DNA from: Cyclospora cayetanensis
Lineage: Eukaryota > Apicomplexa > Conoidasida > Eucoccidiorida > Eimeriidae
Length of the DNA: 64,000 nt
NCBI RefSeq assembly: GCF_002999335.1
Contig: NW_020312678.1
Location: forward strand, 1-64,000
Direction: 5' to 3'
The position numbers were made by a program, and so were the translations under genes. Within the stretch, counting starts at the first letter, position 1, and each line of letters opens with the position of its first letter. Shown here piece after piece: positions 51,471 through 63,270 of this stretch. The notes below the pieces were generated by a model. It was not told the origin of the DNA. It saw only the letters and a list, made by a program, of their open reading frames with translations, and made no database searches.

Positions 51471-52592
51471 GGACATCAGCATTCTTTATGCTTTTTGCGT
51501 GCGCCTCTGGTTGATACTGCACTTTTAAGCCTGTTACTTCCACAAATCCCTGCGTCTGTTCTTGTTGCTCATTTGGTCACCATCCTGTGACTCGTGTGTA
51601 TATGTCCTGACTACATATGGGCAATCGCAAACACTGCCTCCACAGTTGCTTCTGGCATGCGTTGTGCAGCTTGAGACTGACGGCGATGCTGTTGCCGGAG
51701 ATCATTACTGCAGCAGTGGCTGTTGCTACCGTAGGGGGAAAGATGGGGTCCTTCCACAAGCTGCTACAGCTGTTTGCCCAGGACTCCCAGTTACTGGGTG
51801 TCCCTTCCTTCATGCTACCGCAGCAACAGCGACAACAGAAAGGGAAGGAACTGCAACGATTGCTGTGGACTGCCTTACTGCAGCAGGTGGAAGCAGCAGC
51901 CACAGCAGCGGCGGCTGCTGAATCCGCAGCTGGCGGCACAGCGAATTATGGAGAGCACGCGCCCACGGAAGCGCGCAGTCAAAAGGAAAAGGCCATCATT
52001 ACTTTGGGGTTTGCGGCTGCACCACTACCGGTCAGATGCTGCTGCCGCTCCATTGGCAGGTCATAAATAGTGGCCCTCTCCATTTTCACGCAAATTTTCT
52101 TGGCGTCAATTTGATCCTCTCGTGCTTCGTTTGGTAGTTCCTGCTGCTGCAGTCCCTCGAAAACTCCCGTTATTCTCCTTACGTGTGGTGCTGGTGCTGC
52201 TAGTGCAGTTTTTATGTCGCGGAGGGTTTGAGGTGCTCCAGGAGCGGCTGAGGCCCCTGCTGGTTACGCATCCCTTCCTGCGAAAGCCGGCGCTTGCTAT
52301 ACTGTCCGACAGGTCTGTAGATTTGAAGCCAGCGCTGCTGTTGTTTGCGTTGGTTGTAGAATCTTCTACTGCCCGTTGCCTGGGTGTGCACCCGTGCGGC
52401 TGTTGTCGTTTACTCCTGTCGGTACAATTTCCTGCAAACAAGGCGTCAACTTGCGGTTGGCGTTGTTGTGTGAGTTGCGCCTGCTGCAGGCTGCCTCACG
52501 AGTTCGCAGCTGCTGTACTTGAATCGCTTGAAGAAGCCCCCCAACTTCGCGTATGGCCGTGGGGAGACACTCAACTCCTCAGCCACCTGTAG
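51471..52592 (+). CDS. Probable 3' exons of the Gln-rich gene
   Basis: After the TGA at 51,468 the same frame continues for about 40 codons (LRAPLVDTALLSLLLPQIPA) to a phase-2 donor (ATCCT|GTGACT, 51,590). A matching acceptor (CTCCACAG, 51,649) leads into MLLPEIITAAVAVATVGGKM and a Gln/Ala-rich stretch up to about 52,060. A last frame, 52,122-52,592, is Leu/Val/Arg-rich and ends in TAG after GDTQLLSHL; the junction before it could not be phased. These pieces look coding and lie where the 3' end of the gene should be, but may belong to a second gene. Confidence 0.5.
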
Positions 52593-53267
52593 CCTCCAGG
52601 GGCCCCGGCGCTCACGTGTAGTCAGCAGAGCACTCTAAAAGCTTTCAGTGATTTTTGGTACCTAGGGAATTTCCCGCGCATTGAAGCCTAACCACCGCGT
52701 ATGCCGCTGCTGCAATGAGGCTCTAAGAAAGCTCCCTTAGCCCTCCTGCAATTCAATTCAATTAATAGGATTGAACAGTCCATCGGCGCACTCTGCCGCC
52801 CTCATTGACTCCTATTCAATCCGCCTATTTTATTCTCCAGTCTCTTTTTTGTAGAGCTTCTGAACCTCTATCTACCATTTTTATTGCATCGCTAGAGTCA
52901 GCTGCTCTTGACGTCGCTGCCCCAGCAACTCTTGACCTGCCCCCTCAACGGATATAGTATGTGCCGCTCTCTGTTTAACCATGTTGAGGCAAACACTTTG
53001 TCTCATGAACCTGAGTACCCAAGGGGAACTGCCCTCTGAACCCCTGAGTGCTTCTCTGAAGGCCCTCTCTTCGGGACCCTCCAAAACTGAGCCAAAAGCG
53101 CGCGAATAGTCTAACAGCATGATTTTGAAAGGTTGAAAATTTCGATGCCAATCGCACTCGGGGGCCATCAGGCTCTTGCCCTGCAATTTCCTTTTGGGCC
53201 CCGTTTCAGGTGCAGAGCTTGCTTGCCCTTTAGTTCTTTTTTAGGATAGACTATTTGCAGTGTTTCC
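52593..53267. other. Intergenic region between convergent genes
   Basis: About 675 bp between the stop codons of the plus-strand Gln-rich gene and minus-strand CCT6. It must contain both 3' untranslated regions. No further gene is seen. Confidence 0.6.
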
Positions 53268-56200
53268 TTAGCTCTTAGTCATGGACTTCCCAGCCTTGAG
53301 GACCTCATCAACGAGGAGCAGCTGCTGCGCAAGTGTGGGAGCCAAGGATAACATCTGTTTCTTCACGATGTAGTTATCCCAGATACCTGCAGAACCAAGA
53401 AAACAAATGCAGACCTCAACAAGTCTCCCCTGTCTCTCGGTTTCCAGCTACTGCTGTACTAACCAGTTAGCCCGCCATCCGACCCACTCCCTTCAACCGT
53501 CTGACAGATTTCGTCTGAAAGGGCCATGTGATTGTTAATGCCCCAGCATGGCTCGATAGATACGTGTGGCTCCTAATCAGCTAGCTATCTGGAAACGTAG
53601 TCTGCGTTATTGGGTCTGTTAAGACAGCTACTCCGATAGACAAAGAGTCGGTGCAGACGCATGTGGCTATGTGTCTTGCCTTCCATAGCAGGTGAGTTGC
53701 TTCGTCCGGTTGCAAGGTCGATGCCAACGAGCTGGTTGGACGTCTGATGAGCATCAATAAGGGAGAGAAGCACTTCGTATACATCGTGCCCGCTGTTCTC
53801 TGCCAAAGTCTTTGGAATGACCAAAAGCGCATCGGCAAACGCAGCGACCCCCAATTTCTGCTTGCCCGAGACTTCACGCTTGAACTCCTGGAAAAACACC
53901 GAGCTCACAACCACACACACTTACGCAAATGTTTGCGCAGACTAGGCAGAAAAAGAGTGGGAAGCGATTGTGGAAGAATCAGTAACGAGGGGAAGCCCGA
54001 TAAATAAAAGAGGTAGCAGCTTCTACCTGAAGTTTGCAGTAAGCGGCGACTTCGAATGCACCAGCTCCAGGGATAACTGCCCGGTCCTCAATAACGTTCT
54101 TTATGGCTCTCAGACCATCCCTCACTGCATCCTTCACCTACAAAACGAAACAGGGCAGACTCCAAACACGAAGAGAGACGCATGCACGTGTGTAGGACAC
54201 CGGGCAAAACAGCACGCGGGGCTACTGAAGCACATGCAGAAGCGGACTGCTACAAGACGCACAAACGGCAAGCTCACGCGCTGAAGGCGAGACACAGAGA
54301 CATAACCATGTGAAACTAAATGATAAAAGTCTAGCGACAATAAACGGGCAAAAAGGTTGCGCTATCTTTCCTGGCCTCTCCTCCTTTGAATGCATGCGTG
54401 GGTGTATCCCGCTAGGGCTTCCCCGTGTCTCGTGCTCTACGGTTTTGCAGCTCACCTGTGCTACTGCGTGATCGTTGGGGCCCTTAATGAGAATCGTGCA
54501 GCTGCGAGGATCCTCCACTCCGTCAATAAAAGTGAACTTATCATCGCCTAGAGACTGTTCGTACACCTGAGCAGCGAAGCCCAGATCCTCAGGTCTCAGG
54601 TCATCCACCGAGTTCACAGGGTTGCCTCCGCAGCAAAGCGGCAGTCTCTCCATGTTGCGTCTTTTTACCTAAGGCGATCACACAATGGGAGACGGCAAGA
54701 GACAAAGGGGGCGATGGGACGCGAGAAAAGAAGTACAGCACAAAGTACAGACAAAAGAGAGGTGCAGGCCTCAGCCGAAAACAGCAGGCACAGACACATG
54801 TGATTCTGCTGCACTTGATGCTACAGCCGAAGCAAATGTAGCTGCTGCAAAGGGCTACAATGCAAGAGCAGCGCCAGGAACACAAAAGGAGCAGCAGCAC
54901 TAGGCGCAGCAGCACGAGTAGGCTCTAGCAGGCTGACCCTTCTGAGGGCCATAATCCCTTCCTTGGCAAGCATGTCCAGGCTGGGTGGATCGATGCCCTT
55001 TTGATTCAGCACGACGAAGTGCTTGTTGTTTTCTGGTGTGCACACAGCTCGCTTAAGGTCGATAATCTTCTGAACTTTCATGTCGGTGAACTGCCTCTCT
55101 GCAGCGACCAGTTTGTCTCTCCGTTCAGCTGATGCGTAGAAGAAGCCCGCATTGACTTCACTCTTCTCGTATTCCAGAGAAACATTGCAGGTCAAGATAT
55201 AGCAATTCTTAAGGTGTTTCGGCATATCTGGATGGCGGCAACCATGATCCAGGACCATGCCCTGAAGCAAACAAAGCCCGAATCGCAAAATTCCATAGCT
55301 TACACCAACTCCACAGAGTTTCATACCCTTGAGTATACGCCATAAATCCTGCGAAGCATGGTCCAGCATCGTGAACCTCACAGCAAGAAGAGCCACCCCA
55401 TACATACACACTGACCCTTTAAATGTACACACAACGATTCATACACACGTGTGGTGGATGTTTTCACCTTGACAAGTTTCGTTTCATCAACAAGTCTATG
55501 CTTCATATGGAGGACTTCCACCATGAACAGATCAAGAGGCTCTCCTTCTCTGTAGAGACACCCGATGGCTTCCACCAGATCGTCACTCAGGCGGTCGGCC
55601 AAGGGGCTCGGCAGCTTGGTGCGAAGAGAAGAACGCGCCACCGACAGCAACAACTCCCTATCCGGGCGAGGAGAGACCGAAACATTCACCCGCATCTGAA
55701 AGAGAAACACAGAGAAAGGGAGGGTGGTGAGGAATACAAAGCGACTGAGACACACAAAGGTAACAAATAAGGCGGAAGACTAAAGGCCGGGAAGGGCTAT
55801 AGAGAAAGATATGGGTGCAGATACATTCTTTTGTAACTGCCAGGCATCTGGAGCGAGACCGAGGAAATGTGATACAAAGATAACCGGAACCGGGCGAATA
55901 GGCACACCAAAAGGGAGAAGTGCAGAATTGATAAAGGCGGCAAGATTAGCGTTCATTTTCAGGTGTCTGTGTACACACTCACCTCGTCTAGAAGCTCCAA
56001 AGTGCGTTGTCTGGCCTTATCGAAGCCTGCGCAGAGGAGGCGAGGATGGACGCCCTCAGCAATAAACCTGAATACACGCCCGACAAGTGCTGCCTGCAAG
56101 AGTGAGAGGAATGTCTCTATAAATTGATACGCGCTACGATAGAGTGCAAAACAGCAAGCGAACACGTAAGGCATACAAAATGAGACAGGGCAAAACAGGA

Positions 56201-57052
56201 AACGACACAGGGAAGCATAAAGTGGGCACCAATGGATATTGCACGGAACACGCCCAGCACAAAGCTAAAAAGCATCCAGAAAGAAGGCCTTCTGCAGCCT
56301 CTCGCTGTGCCCCCTAGTCTTTGACGGTGTGTTGGACCTTTCGGACTGCCTGAGGAGCTCTCCGATAAAGAGGACAGCACTGGTTGTGCCGTCTCCTGTC
56401 ACTTCATCCTGTGCAGTCGCAGCCCTCGCGATCAAAGATGCAGTTGGGTGCTGGATTTGCATCTCGTGCAGCAGCACGCAACCATCCTTGGTCAGCTTTA
56501 GCTGGCCAGCACCTGAGGGAAGAAAGCCCAGACGGAAAGAAAGCGCCAGTACAGTGAGGGGCCGGGAGGCAGCGGCGCCACTGAATGAATACGCAGAACC
56601 GCGTTGAGGGATAGACGACACAGCAGCATCAAGGGTAGATATACTCTGCGGCGGCTTGGTGGTAAAGAGGCACATACTCAGGTGGATTGGACCCGACACA
56701 GCAGTTTGAAACCGGTGCACTGTCAAGCAAGATTGAACACGTAACACTGATTGCCAGGGCGAGAATTTTGGTTGAAACGACTGTGGAACAAAAAGATCAA
56801 CATTACAGAGAGAACGACCAGTGCCCTTCCTCCCCTCCCGTGAGTACCAACATGAAAAACGGTGAGTGTCAGCTGTTGCCTGTCTTTACACTCTGTGGCT
56901 AACTTACCCCCCACGAGCATTTTGACAGTACCCCGAGGACCTAGATTCGACTTGAGGACATCCTGAAGACCCTTCGCTGCGTTGCAATTTGCTGCCAGAG
57001 CCGCCGCAGCCCGCAGCACATCCGCCTTAGCGTTCACCACTGAGACGCTCAT
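53268..57052 (-). CDS. CCT6: T-complex protein 1 subunit zeta (CCT6)
   Basis: Nine exons: 57052-56908, 56512-56338, 56067-55983, 55695-55468, 55261-54938, 54668-54456, 54137-54027, 53887-53680, 53386-53268. They total 1,608 bases, 535 aa, against 531 in human CCT6A, with every phase matching. CCT6 is one of eight subunits of the cytosolic TRiC/CCT ring that folds actin, tubulin and other proteins with ATP. Family marks in order are [20 protein letters not shown] (residues 28-47), KLTKDG (54-59), the nucleotide-binding GDGTT (88-92), [94 protein letters not shown] and the end [17 protein letters not shown]. The zeta-type NQKGID and EKSEVN blocks separate it from other subunits. The start is placed at MSVSVVNAK, which aligns with the family. 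The intron after exon 8 appears to use a GC donor. Confidence 0.96.
53678..53679 (-). other. Probable GC splice donor, CCT6 exon 8
   Basis: Exon 8 ends ATGGAAG|GCAAGA. Joining this phase-1 end to the acceptor at 53,387 restores PAME-GIWDNY, matching the conserved GVWDNY block of the family and the correct total length. No GT donor nearby does so. Confidence 0.75.
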
Positions 57053-57276
57053 TCCTGCATAGTCACAGAACGGCAGAGAAGCACCTTGAGAGCGCCCACA
57101 ATTTAGTCCATCAACGCAGCCTTGCATGCATGCTCTAAGAATCATGCTGCTGCTGGCGCTACAGCCAACGGTCATTCAGCTGTGGTGGAGTCACATGCCC
57201 TAGCGTGCACGGTAGAGGATCCTCGAGACAATTCGGCTACTTTTGTGCCTCTGAACACCTGAGATACAGATCTCCC

Positions 57277-57657
57277 ATGCCGAATGCAGCTTCTGGCGCT
57301 CATATCAATGAGATCCCTGCTAAACTAGCCACATCGGGGGAGCCTTCCTGGGTTGGCGGTGCAGCCCTAGCTGCCCGTGATTCTGCTGTGCCAGCGGCGG
57401 CAGGTGCAGCGGCAGACTCAGCGCCATTCAGGCACTCGGGATGGCAAGTAGGAAGGGGCACTTTTCTCACTGGAAAGTAAGAAGACTTGGGAATTCCTAA
57501 TGCACCTCAGCAGCAGCAACGGCAGCAGCGGCAATATCTGCAGCAGTCCCTTGCTGCCCCTTCTGGTTCGCCTCTCCAAAAGAGACAAGCTAGAGATAAA
57601 CGGCAGACACTTCAATCAACAGAAAATGCAGTACAACATCGAACTCGTGTGTGCTGA
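57277..57657 (+). pseudogene. Possible Gln-rich coding fragment with in-frame stop
   Basis: A frame from ATG at 57,277 encodes an Ala-rich segment (GGAALAARDSAVPAAAGAAA), meets TAA at 57,478, then continues in the same frame through a Gln-rich segment (PQQQQRQQRQYLQQSLAAPS) to TGA at 57,655. Either the TAA sits at a donor (GGAAA|GTAAGA) of a real gene divergent from CCT6, or this is a broken gene, or noise. The composition resembles genuine exons in this window. Low certainty. Confidence 0.3.
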
Positions 57658-58139
57658 ACCCCAAAACCGTTGCCCCCAAGGGGGCTGCGCCGCGGCCCCC
57701 CAGTCCGAACACCCGCCAGCCCCATACTATTGCTTGGTTGTTTTGGCAATATTCTTTCTGACTGTTCTTCGGAATATTGGTTGACAGTGAATAGAGCATG
57801 CTGTTCTCGCTTTTTCTTGTAGCATTGCATATCTAATTTCATTTGGCGTGCACCCCAAAGGCTCGCAAGACTTGTGCCCCCCACTCGTAATGAGCGAGTT
57901 AAGGCTCACCGGTTTTACCTGAGCCTCTATCGATCGGCCTACGACCAGACCTCTGTGTACTTACCAAACAGCTACAGTGCTCTTCGCTAGCTAGTGCGAT
58001 AAGCTGTAGCCAGCCAAAGGCGAGTTTTCCTCTATAAATAAAGGCGGGTTCGGGGGTGTACGGGCTCTCCGAGTTCCTTGTAGCGGGCTGATCTACTCCT
58101 AAACACACTTTACTACAGTATTCATATTTAACTAAGACT

Positions 58140-58920
58140 TAGGAAAGAATTGAATAAATGGGTCGCTTATTCGTGTCGCTGATATCGTGAAGAGCACTGT
58201 TAGCTTGACACAAGACGCAATGCTGTGTGCGTTTGCGGTAGATGCCGTCTCCAAATACCTGTGATTGCTCAAAGTGCTTAGGGAGTGCAGCTGTGCTTGA
58301 GCTAGCACAGCGGGGGTCTCCATTGTATGGAGGGTAAGAATCTACCTCTCCAGTCTCATGATTGAGCTTCACATTTGGTGGCACCACATGATTCAACGCA
58401 ACTCTATCCGCCCTGAGCCAGTGACTGTGGCGAGAGTGGGATCTCGCATTTCAACGTAATGGCTTTCTAGTTTCCTACAAGTCATTTGGTAATACACTGG
58501 TTCAATTTTCCTTTGCAAAGGCCTGGCTAAATGCCCTTGGAGATGGTAGTTGACAGTGGTACACCGGCCATTAAGGCGGTAGACACCTGCTATAAAACCG
58601 ATGTGGACGTGTTATATCCATAGGTGGAGAAAGAGTACGAATTCTTATTGAGTGGAATGTTTATGGAGTTGTCGATGCGGTTATCTCGACCAGGAAAGTG
58701 AAAGGAACGTCAGTATAAATCAGTGATCGAGGATTTCGCGGGCCGGCTGGAGATGTTAGCTTGCTCTGTACCATGTAGATGAAGAGAAACGAGTTATTCT
58801 TATAGCGCATCAATTGGAGGGAGAAAAACTCCAAAGTTGATTCTGTTTACGAAGAGGGATTCGCCTGCCTGCAGGGAATAATACAGTGTAATCATCTAGA
58901 CTGTTTCACTACCCGTGACC
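58140..58920 (+). mobile_element. Ty3/gypsy remnant: leader plus gag-like fragment
   Basis: One frame shows NTCDCSKCLGSAAV near 58,250, matching the TCDCSEC cluster at 46.4 kb on the minus strand. At about 58,715-58,890 SVIEDFAGRLEM and then TGCCTGCAGGG line up with the gag-like fragments at 45.8 and 40.5 kb. Around 58,540 VVDSG is reminiscent of a retroviral-type protease DSG motif, but its position before the gag piece makes that doubtful. Stops interrupt every frame. Confidence 0.45.
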
Positions 58921-61079
58921 CATGAGTTAATTCTGCGATCGGTTCAGCAAAATACTTAGGGAAAACTTGAGAAATTTTAGCAGGACAAGCTTTACAAAAT
59001 TAGCCACTATAATTAAACCCCTAGCTACACGCCGTGCAGTTAGTTGTGCTCCTCTCTACTTCTGCTCCGGTTTACCACTGCACATAAAATTTCTATTCGA
59101 CTTTGGAACAGTGTTTTCTGAGACGAAAAAGCTGAAGGAACAAGCTAAGAGTTAATTTGAGGTACCAAAGTGCATGTTCTGGGCTTCTAGCAGTTGCGGT
59201 ATGGGCTGCGTTCCTAATGTGTCTTCCGTTTTACTTGCGTATTGAAAAAGACAATAAGCGTTCATCAGTGTAGACAGCCGAAGGACTTCGGTATTGCTAC
59301 AAGCAATGATAAGATCCCTAGATGCTCGTAGTCTTGTTGAGAACAACACCCTGCAAGCTCTATTCCCTTGCCGAGCGTAAGGCTGCTCTTGTGGGTCGTA
59401 CACTGGTGCACCTCTCGTTGCTTTTGCGTTTCAAAGTGTTGAAACAGCGTGCTGTGTGGCAATATTTCTCTTGCCTTTTTTCTTTTACATTATGTGTCAC
59501 ATCAGTTGCGAATTTGGGGGCAAAAGAAGGTTGTCATACTATTTAGTTGTCTGCTATAAGCACAGAGAAGGGAGCCCTTCAGGCTTGGTGTCGGGGATAG
59601 GGTAGTGAGTCAGCAGTATTCCAGCAGGCCAAGCAGCTCACGCAGAAAGCCAAAAGTTCAAGGCATCAAGCGACAGTATAGGGACTCGGACGGCCGTAAC
59701 ATCTACAGTGGCCCACGATGGAACTGCACCCGCCATCCCTTGAGCGCCCCCCATCCTATTGTAAGAAGGGATCTTCGGCTAAAAGAAACGACCAGCTATA
59801 GCTATTCAGAGCATGAGCTGTGGCTGGAGGCTTGCTTTTGCCAAGGTCTCGCGTTCTACGCTACTGGAGTGTTTTCCAGGAATGGGTGCAACGAATACTT
59901 AAGCTGAGCGAGGACTCTACGGGCCTTTATGATCCATCCGGTCACGGATGTCTTGAATGGCGGACTAATAATGATTTTTCAAATAATTCATCTTAAACGC
60001 TGTGTATAAATAAGCATAAGATCATCGTCCGTACAAGCTAAAACAAAGACCTTTGTGCCCCATAAAATCTTTCCGTAGGGAGCATTCAACTCCCTCTTCT
60101 GTAAAGGATTATTGAGTGTCATTCCAAAATATATTATTCATCGCTGCCCTCAACCTTCGGCGTTTCGGTATGAGGAGGAAACGACAGCAGCTAAATTACG
60201 TGTTTTTGGAGCCTCCAAATGCCCCAAAGGTCACACCTAGTTGTGCACAGCGTCAAACGCACATCCACATGATATCGACTCTTCTCGTGTTGAGCTACCG
60301 TTTCCCCATAATTGATAGTCTGCAAGCAGCCAAGCCGCACGATAAGTTATTTACCCGCCACACCTCCCATTCCTTCATTCAAAACACACGCTCTCTTATG
60401 ACACATCTCTATGGATACCAGCTAAGCAAAGGGCATCGGAAGTCACCGCGAAATTGCCACTGCCCAGGCAGGCAGCAATGTGACAAAGGCTAGGTGAAAA
60501 ACAAAAAGCATACATTAATCCCCAACGGGAGACAGAGGGGAAGAAAGCCGCATAGATTGTCTTGAAAAGGAGAGGGGACCAAAACAACGCAACAACGTCA
60601 GCGCATCCGCTCACTAGCTTTAAAAATGGAAGGGCGTGAGCATTCTACTACGAGAAGACAGAAGGGAGCTAGAATATTTAAAGAAAGTCGAAATGCTTAC
60701 CAGCGTAGTAGTGCCTTACCGTCTCGGAGCGAAAGTTGGCTCACACAGCGTATTTCGTTCGGGTTTCCAGAGGTGCCACAACAGAGAATTTAAAGGCAGC
60801 ATACATGAGGATTTATACACATAAATCCGAGTGTAGAGAGCATCTTGGTAGTAATCAGAGCTTTTCAAGCGGTACTGACAAAATATAGGACAGTGCGAGT
60901 AGCGAAGAGACTGGAAGACCGCTCAGACGCGTCCTTGCTGCTGCATCGGCTATCCTTCATCTCACGGGCTACAACTTTTTTGAACCAATCAACGAAGCAG
61001 CGCTTCAAGGAAAACTAGGACTAATCTTGAACCAGTAAAATGCAAACCCACAGGACTTATGAACACCCTTACGGGTGCG
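58921..61079. other. No gene recognised
   Basis: Frames of 100-125 codons at 59,605 and 60,116 (plus strand) show no family resemblance or splice continuity. This spacer probably consists of unrecognised decayed repeats. Confidence 0.4.
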
Positions 61080-63270
61080 TAAAGGTAAAGGCCACGGTTT
61101 CATTGCTTCGATCGATGCCAGTTCCGATTCGAATTCCGCAACCGAAACGCAGAGCCCTAGAGACACGATTCTTTTACAAACAACTGTTTAAGCCCTTCCA
61201 TATATAACTGATGACTCCACAGCCGCTGCTGTACACCGTAGTTGCTGTATGTGCTCTTGAACATTTCGGCTAGACACTTAGAACTCGTCCATGCAGATAG
61301 CCAAGCACCCTCCTTGGGAAGGCTCACACGCACCTCGAAAAAAATATATGCCTGCGGCACTTCGAAGTCCAGACAACATACAGGCATACTGGAGTGCAAG
61401 CTAAACGCCACTAATTTGTGCCTTCTGTCTGGGTGAATGGGGATTTCTTAGAAGGGGTATGTGAAATCAACTATCCAAATGTTGGTCATGTAGGCTGCCA
61501 AGTAGTCTACCGATATGGCACATCAAGAGCTTCTCATCCACAGTCTTCTTGTTCAAAGGCCAAATGTTCACATGCGGGTGCTACCTTCTATATCTTCTGG
61601 CACCTACACCCGTGTGTGGACACAGGTGCTGGTCGATTCCCGCACGCTGCCCTATCCATCATATTATGCTCCTGACGCTCAAACGCCTCTCCACTGTGAC
61701 AGTGCTTCCAATACAGTGGAACAAAGCTTGGTGCTGATACGAAAATTAACTCAAAATGGTGCGCTGGATGAATAGCAATTGGGCAGCCTGCTCACAACTC
61801 TTCATCAACTAATCCATTCGCGAACTCCCTGATAATTGCCGGTCCCTCCTGTTCCTCAGCTAAACCTTCAGTCGCATCATTCGTGATGAACGTGTTCCAA
61901 ATACACGCTCAGAACCGTTTTCTCCTACTTTCCTGCAATGACGCAAGCCTGAAGACGCTGTCTCACTACGGCATCGACTCTATCTCGCTCATCATCGATA
62001 AAGTACGCGCTGTTGAGAGTACTGAAAGCTGCTGCTTCTCAGCTCTTTCTAGCACACTAAATCTTACTGCGCGCAGCTGTGGCTGCATGCACGCCTTCCC
62101 CTGAGTCACCCTTCGCATGCCCTGGATCAAGCCATGGAGGGCCTGTCCAACATAGAAGCCACAGCCATGCTGATAGGGCCCAACAGGGACTTGAACGGCG
62201 CGTGGGCGCCGCAGCCTTGCCAGTAATTTCGTCCTTCCGCCCCTCAGCTAACTTGAGCATTGGGGCCGGTGCTCACGAACGGGCAAGCAGATTGCCCATC
62301 TGCGCCGTTTCCTCGGATATCATACCAGCTTCACATTTAGTGTCGAGTAGCGGCACTTTCTTTCGAGCATTTTGTTATGAGCGTAAATCAGCGCAGCATT
62401 GGCTCTCTGGTGGGCTCTTAACGACTGCTCGATCTTTTGTAGCCCCCTTCGATGCGCTGCAGCCTCGGTAGGGGGCTTGCTGTTTATCTGATGTGTCTTC
62501 TGTATTCTCCAAGAAGCCTGTTTCGGCTAGGCATAGCTCCGCTGCTCAAGATCTTTGGCGTGTTTGCTTGCGTCGTTGGAGAGCTCTCGTAAGCTGCTTA
62601 GAGAATGGGCTTCCTCTGGCTTCCCAGCCAATGCACCGGATTGTTGGCTATGGCTATAGACATGACTCCGATATCTATAGGCTCTGCATCCCAATTTCTT
62701 CCAGCTTTCTCAGGTGTGGACGCAGAACATCTGCTTAATTGCTGCTGCATCTCAAGTACTCCAACATTTTTAACAGTCCGACCTGTCGGTTGCATAATGG
62801 CTAACTCGCTGCTGAGCCTGCGCCTCCACGAAGAGACAACTCGGGAAGACTTGTGAGAAGCCACATAATAACTTAGAAAGCAGCTGTCGGACTGTTTGGC
62901 GAGTCAACATTTTATTGTGCTTGAAGGACCGATCTATGGAGATATCTCTCTGCCTAAGCCTTCCAAGCTCCTTCGAGCCTTGCTCTTTGGCCAATCACGC
63001 CGTTGATCAACGAGTTTAAGCTTTTATGGAGGCTTGACTGTAACAATCCCTGCAGGCAAATGGCTTTGCCTGGACGGATAAAGCCATATTTGGAGTGCCT
63101 CTATCTGGATAAGCATACCGCAAGGAGCAGTCATTCTCTTCATCTGGGGGTAAGAGGCGAAGTACAAATCCAACCGACTGAGTGCTTGCTCATCCTCGTG
63201 GGCAGCATACTGGTATGGTCGACCTAGACTTATTGGAGCATTCACACATGTTTTGTCGGTTGACAACCCA
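61080..63270 (-). mobile_element. Second decayed Ty3/gypsy element, truncated
   Basis: Minus-strand order: gag-like fragment (63.24-63.03 kb, LSRLDLYFASYPQM and on), diverged spacer, the 1.14-kb block (62,555-61,413), a short match to the element at 43.8 kb (TTTCGGCTAGACACTTAGAAC, near 61,265), and an RT-like scrap near 61.1 kb. RNase H and integrase were not found, so it appears truncated. Outside the 1.14-kb block the two elements have diverged strongly. Confidence 0.55.
61413..62555 (-). repeat. 1.14-kb duplicated retroelement segment, copy 2
   Basis: Second copy of the block at 44,016-45,158. Three open frames within it are identical in sequence and relative position to those of copy 1. 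Identity stops abruptly after AAGATCTT at the high-coordinate end and fades over about 200 bp at the other. Confidence 0.85.

Noticed and set aside
59605..59907. A 100-codon Ser/Arg-rich frame
   Set aside because: No homology or splice signals support it, and it lies among decayed repeats.
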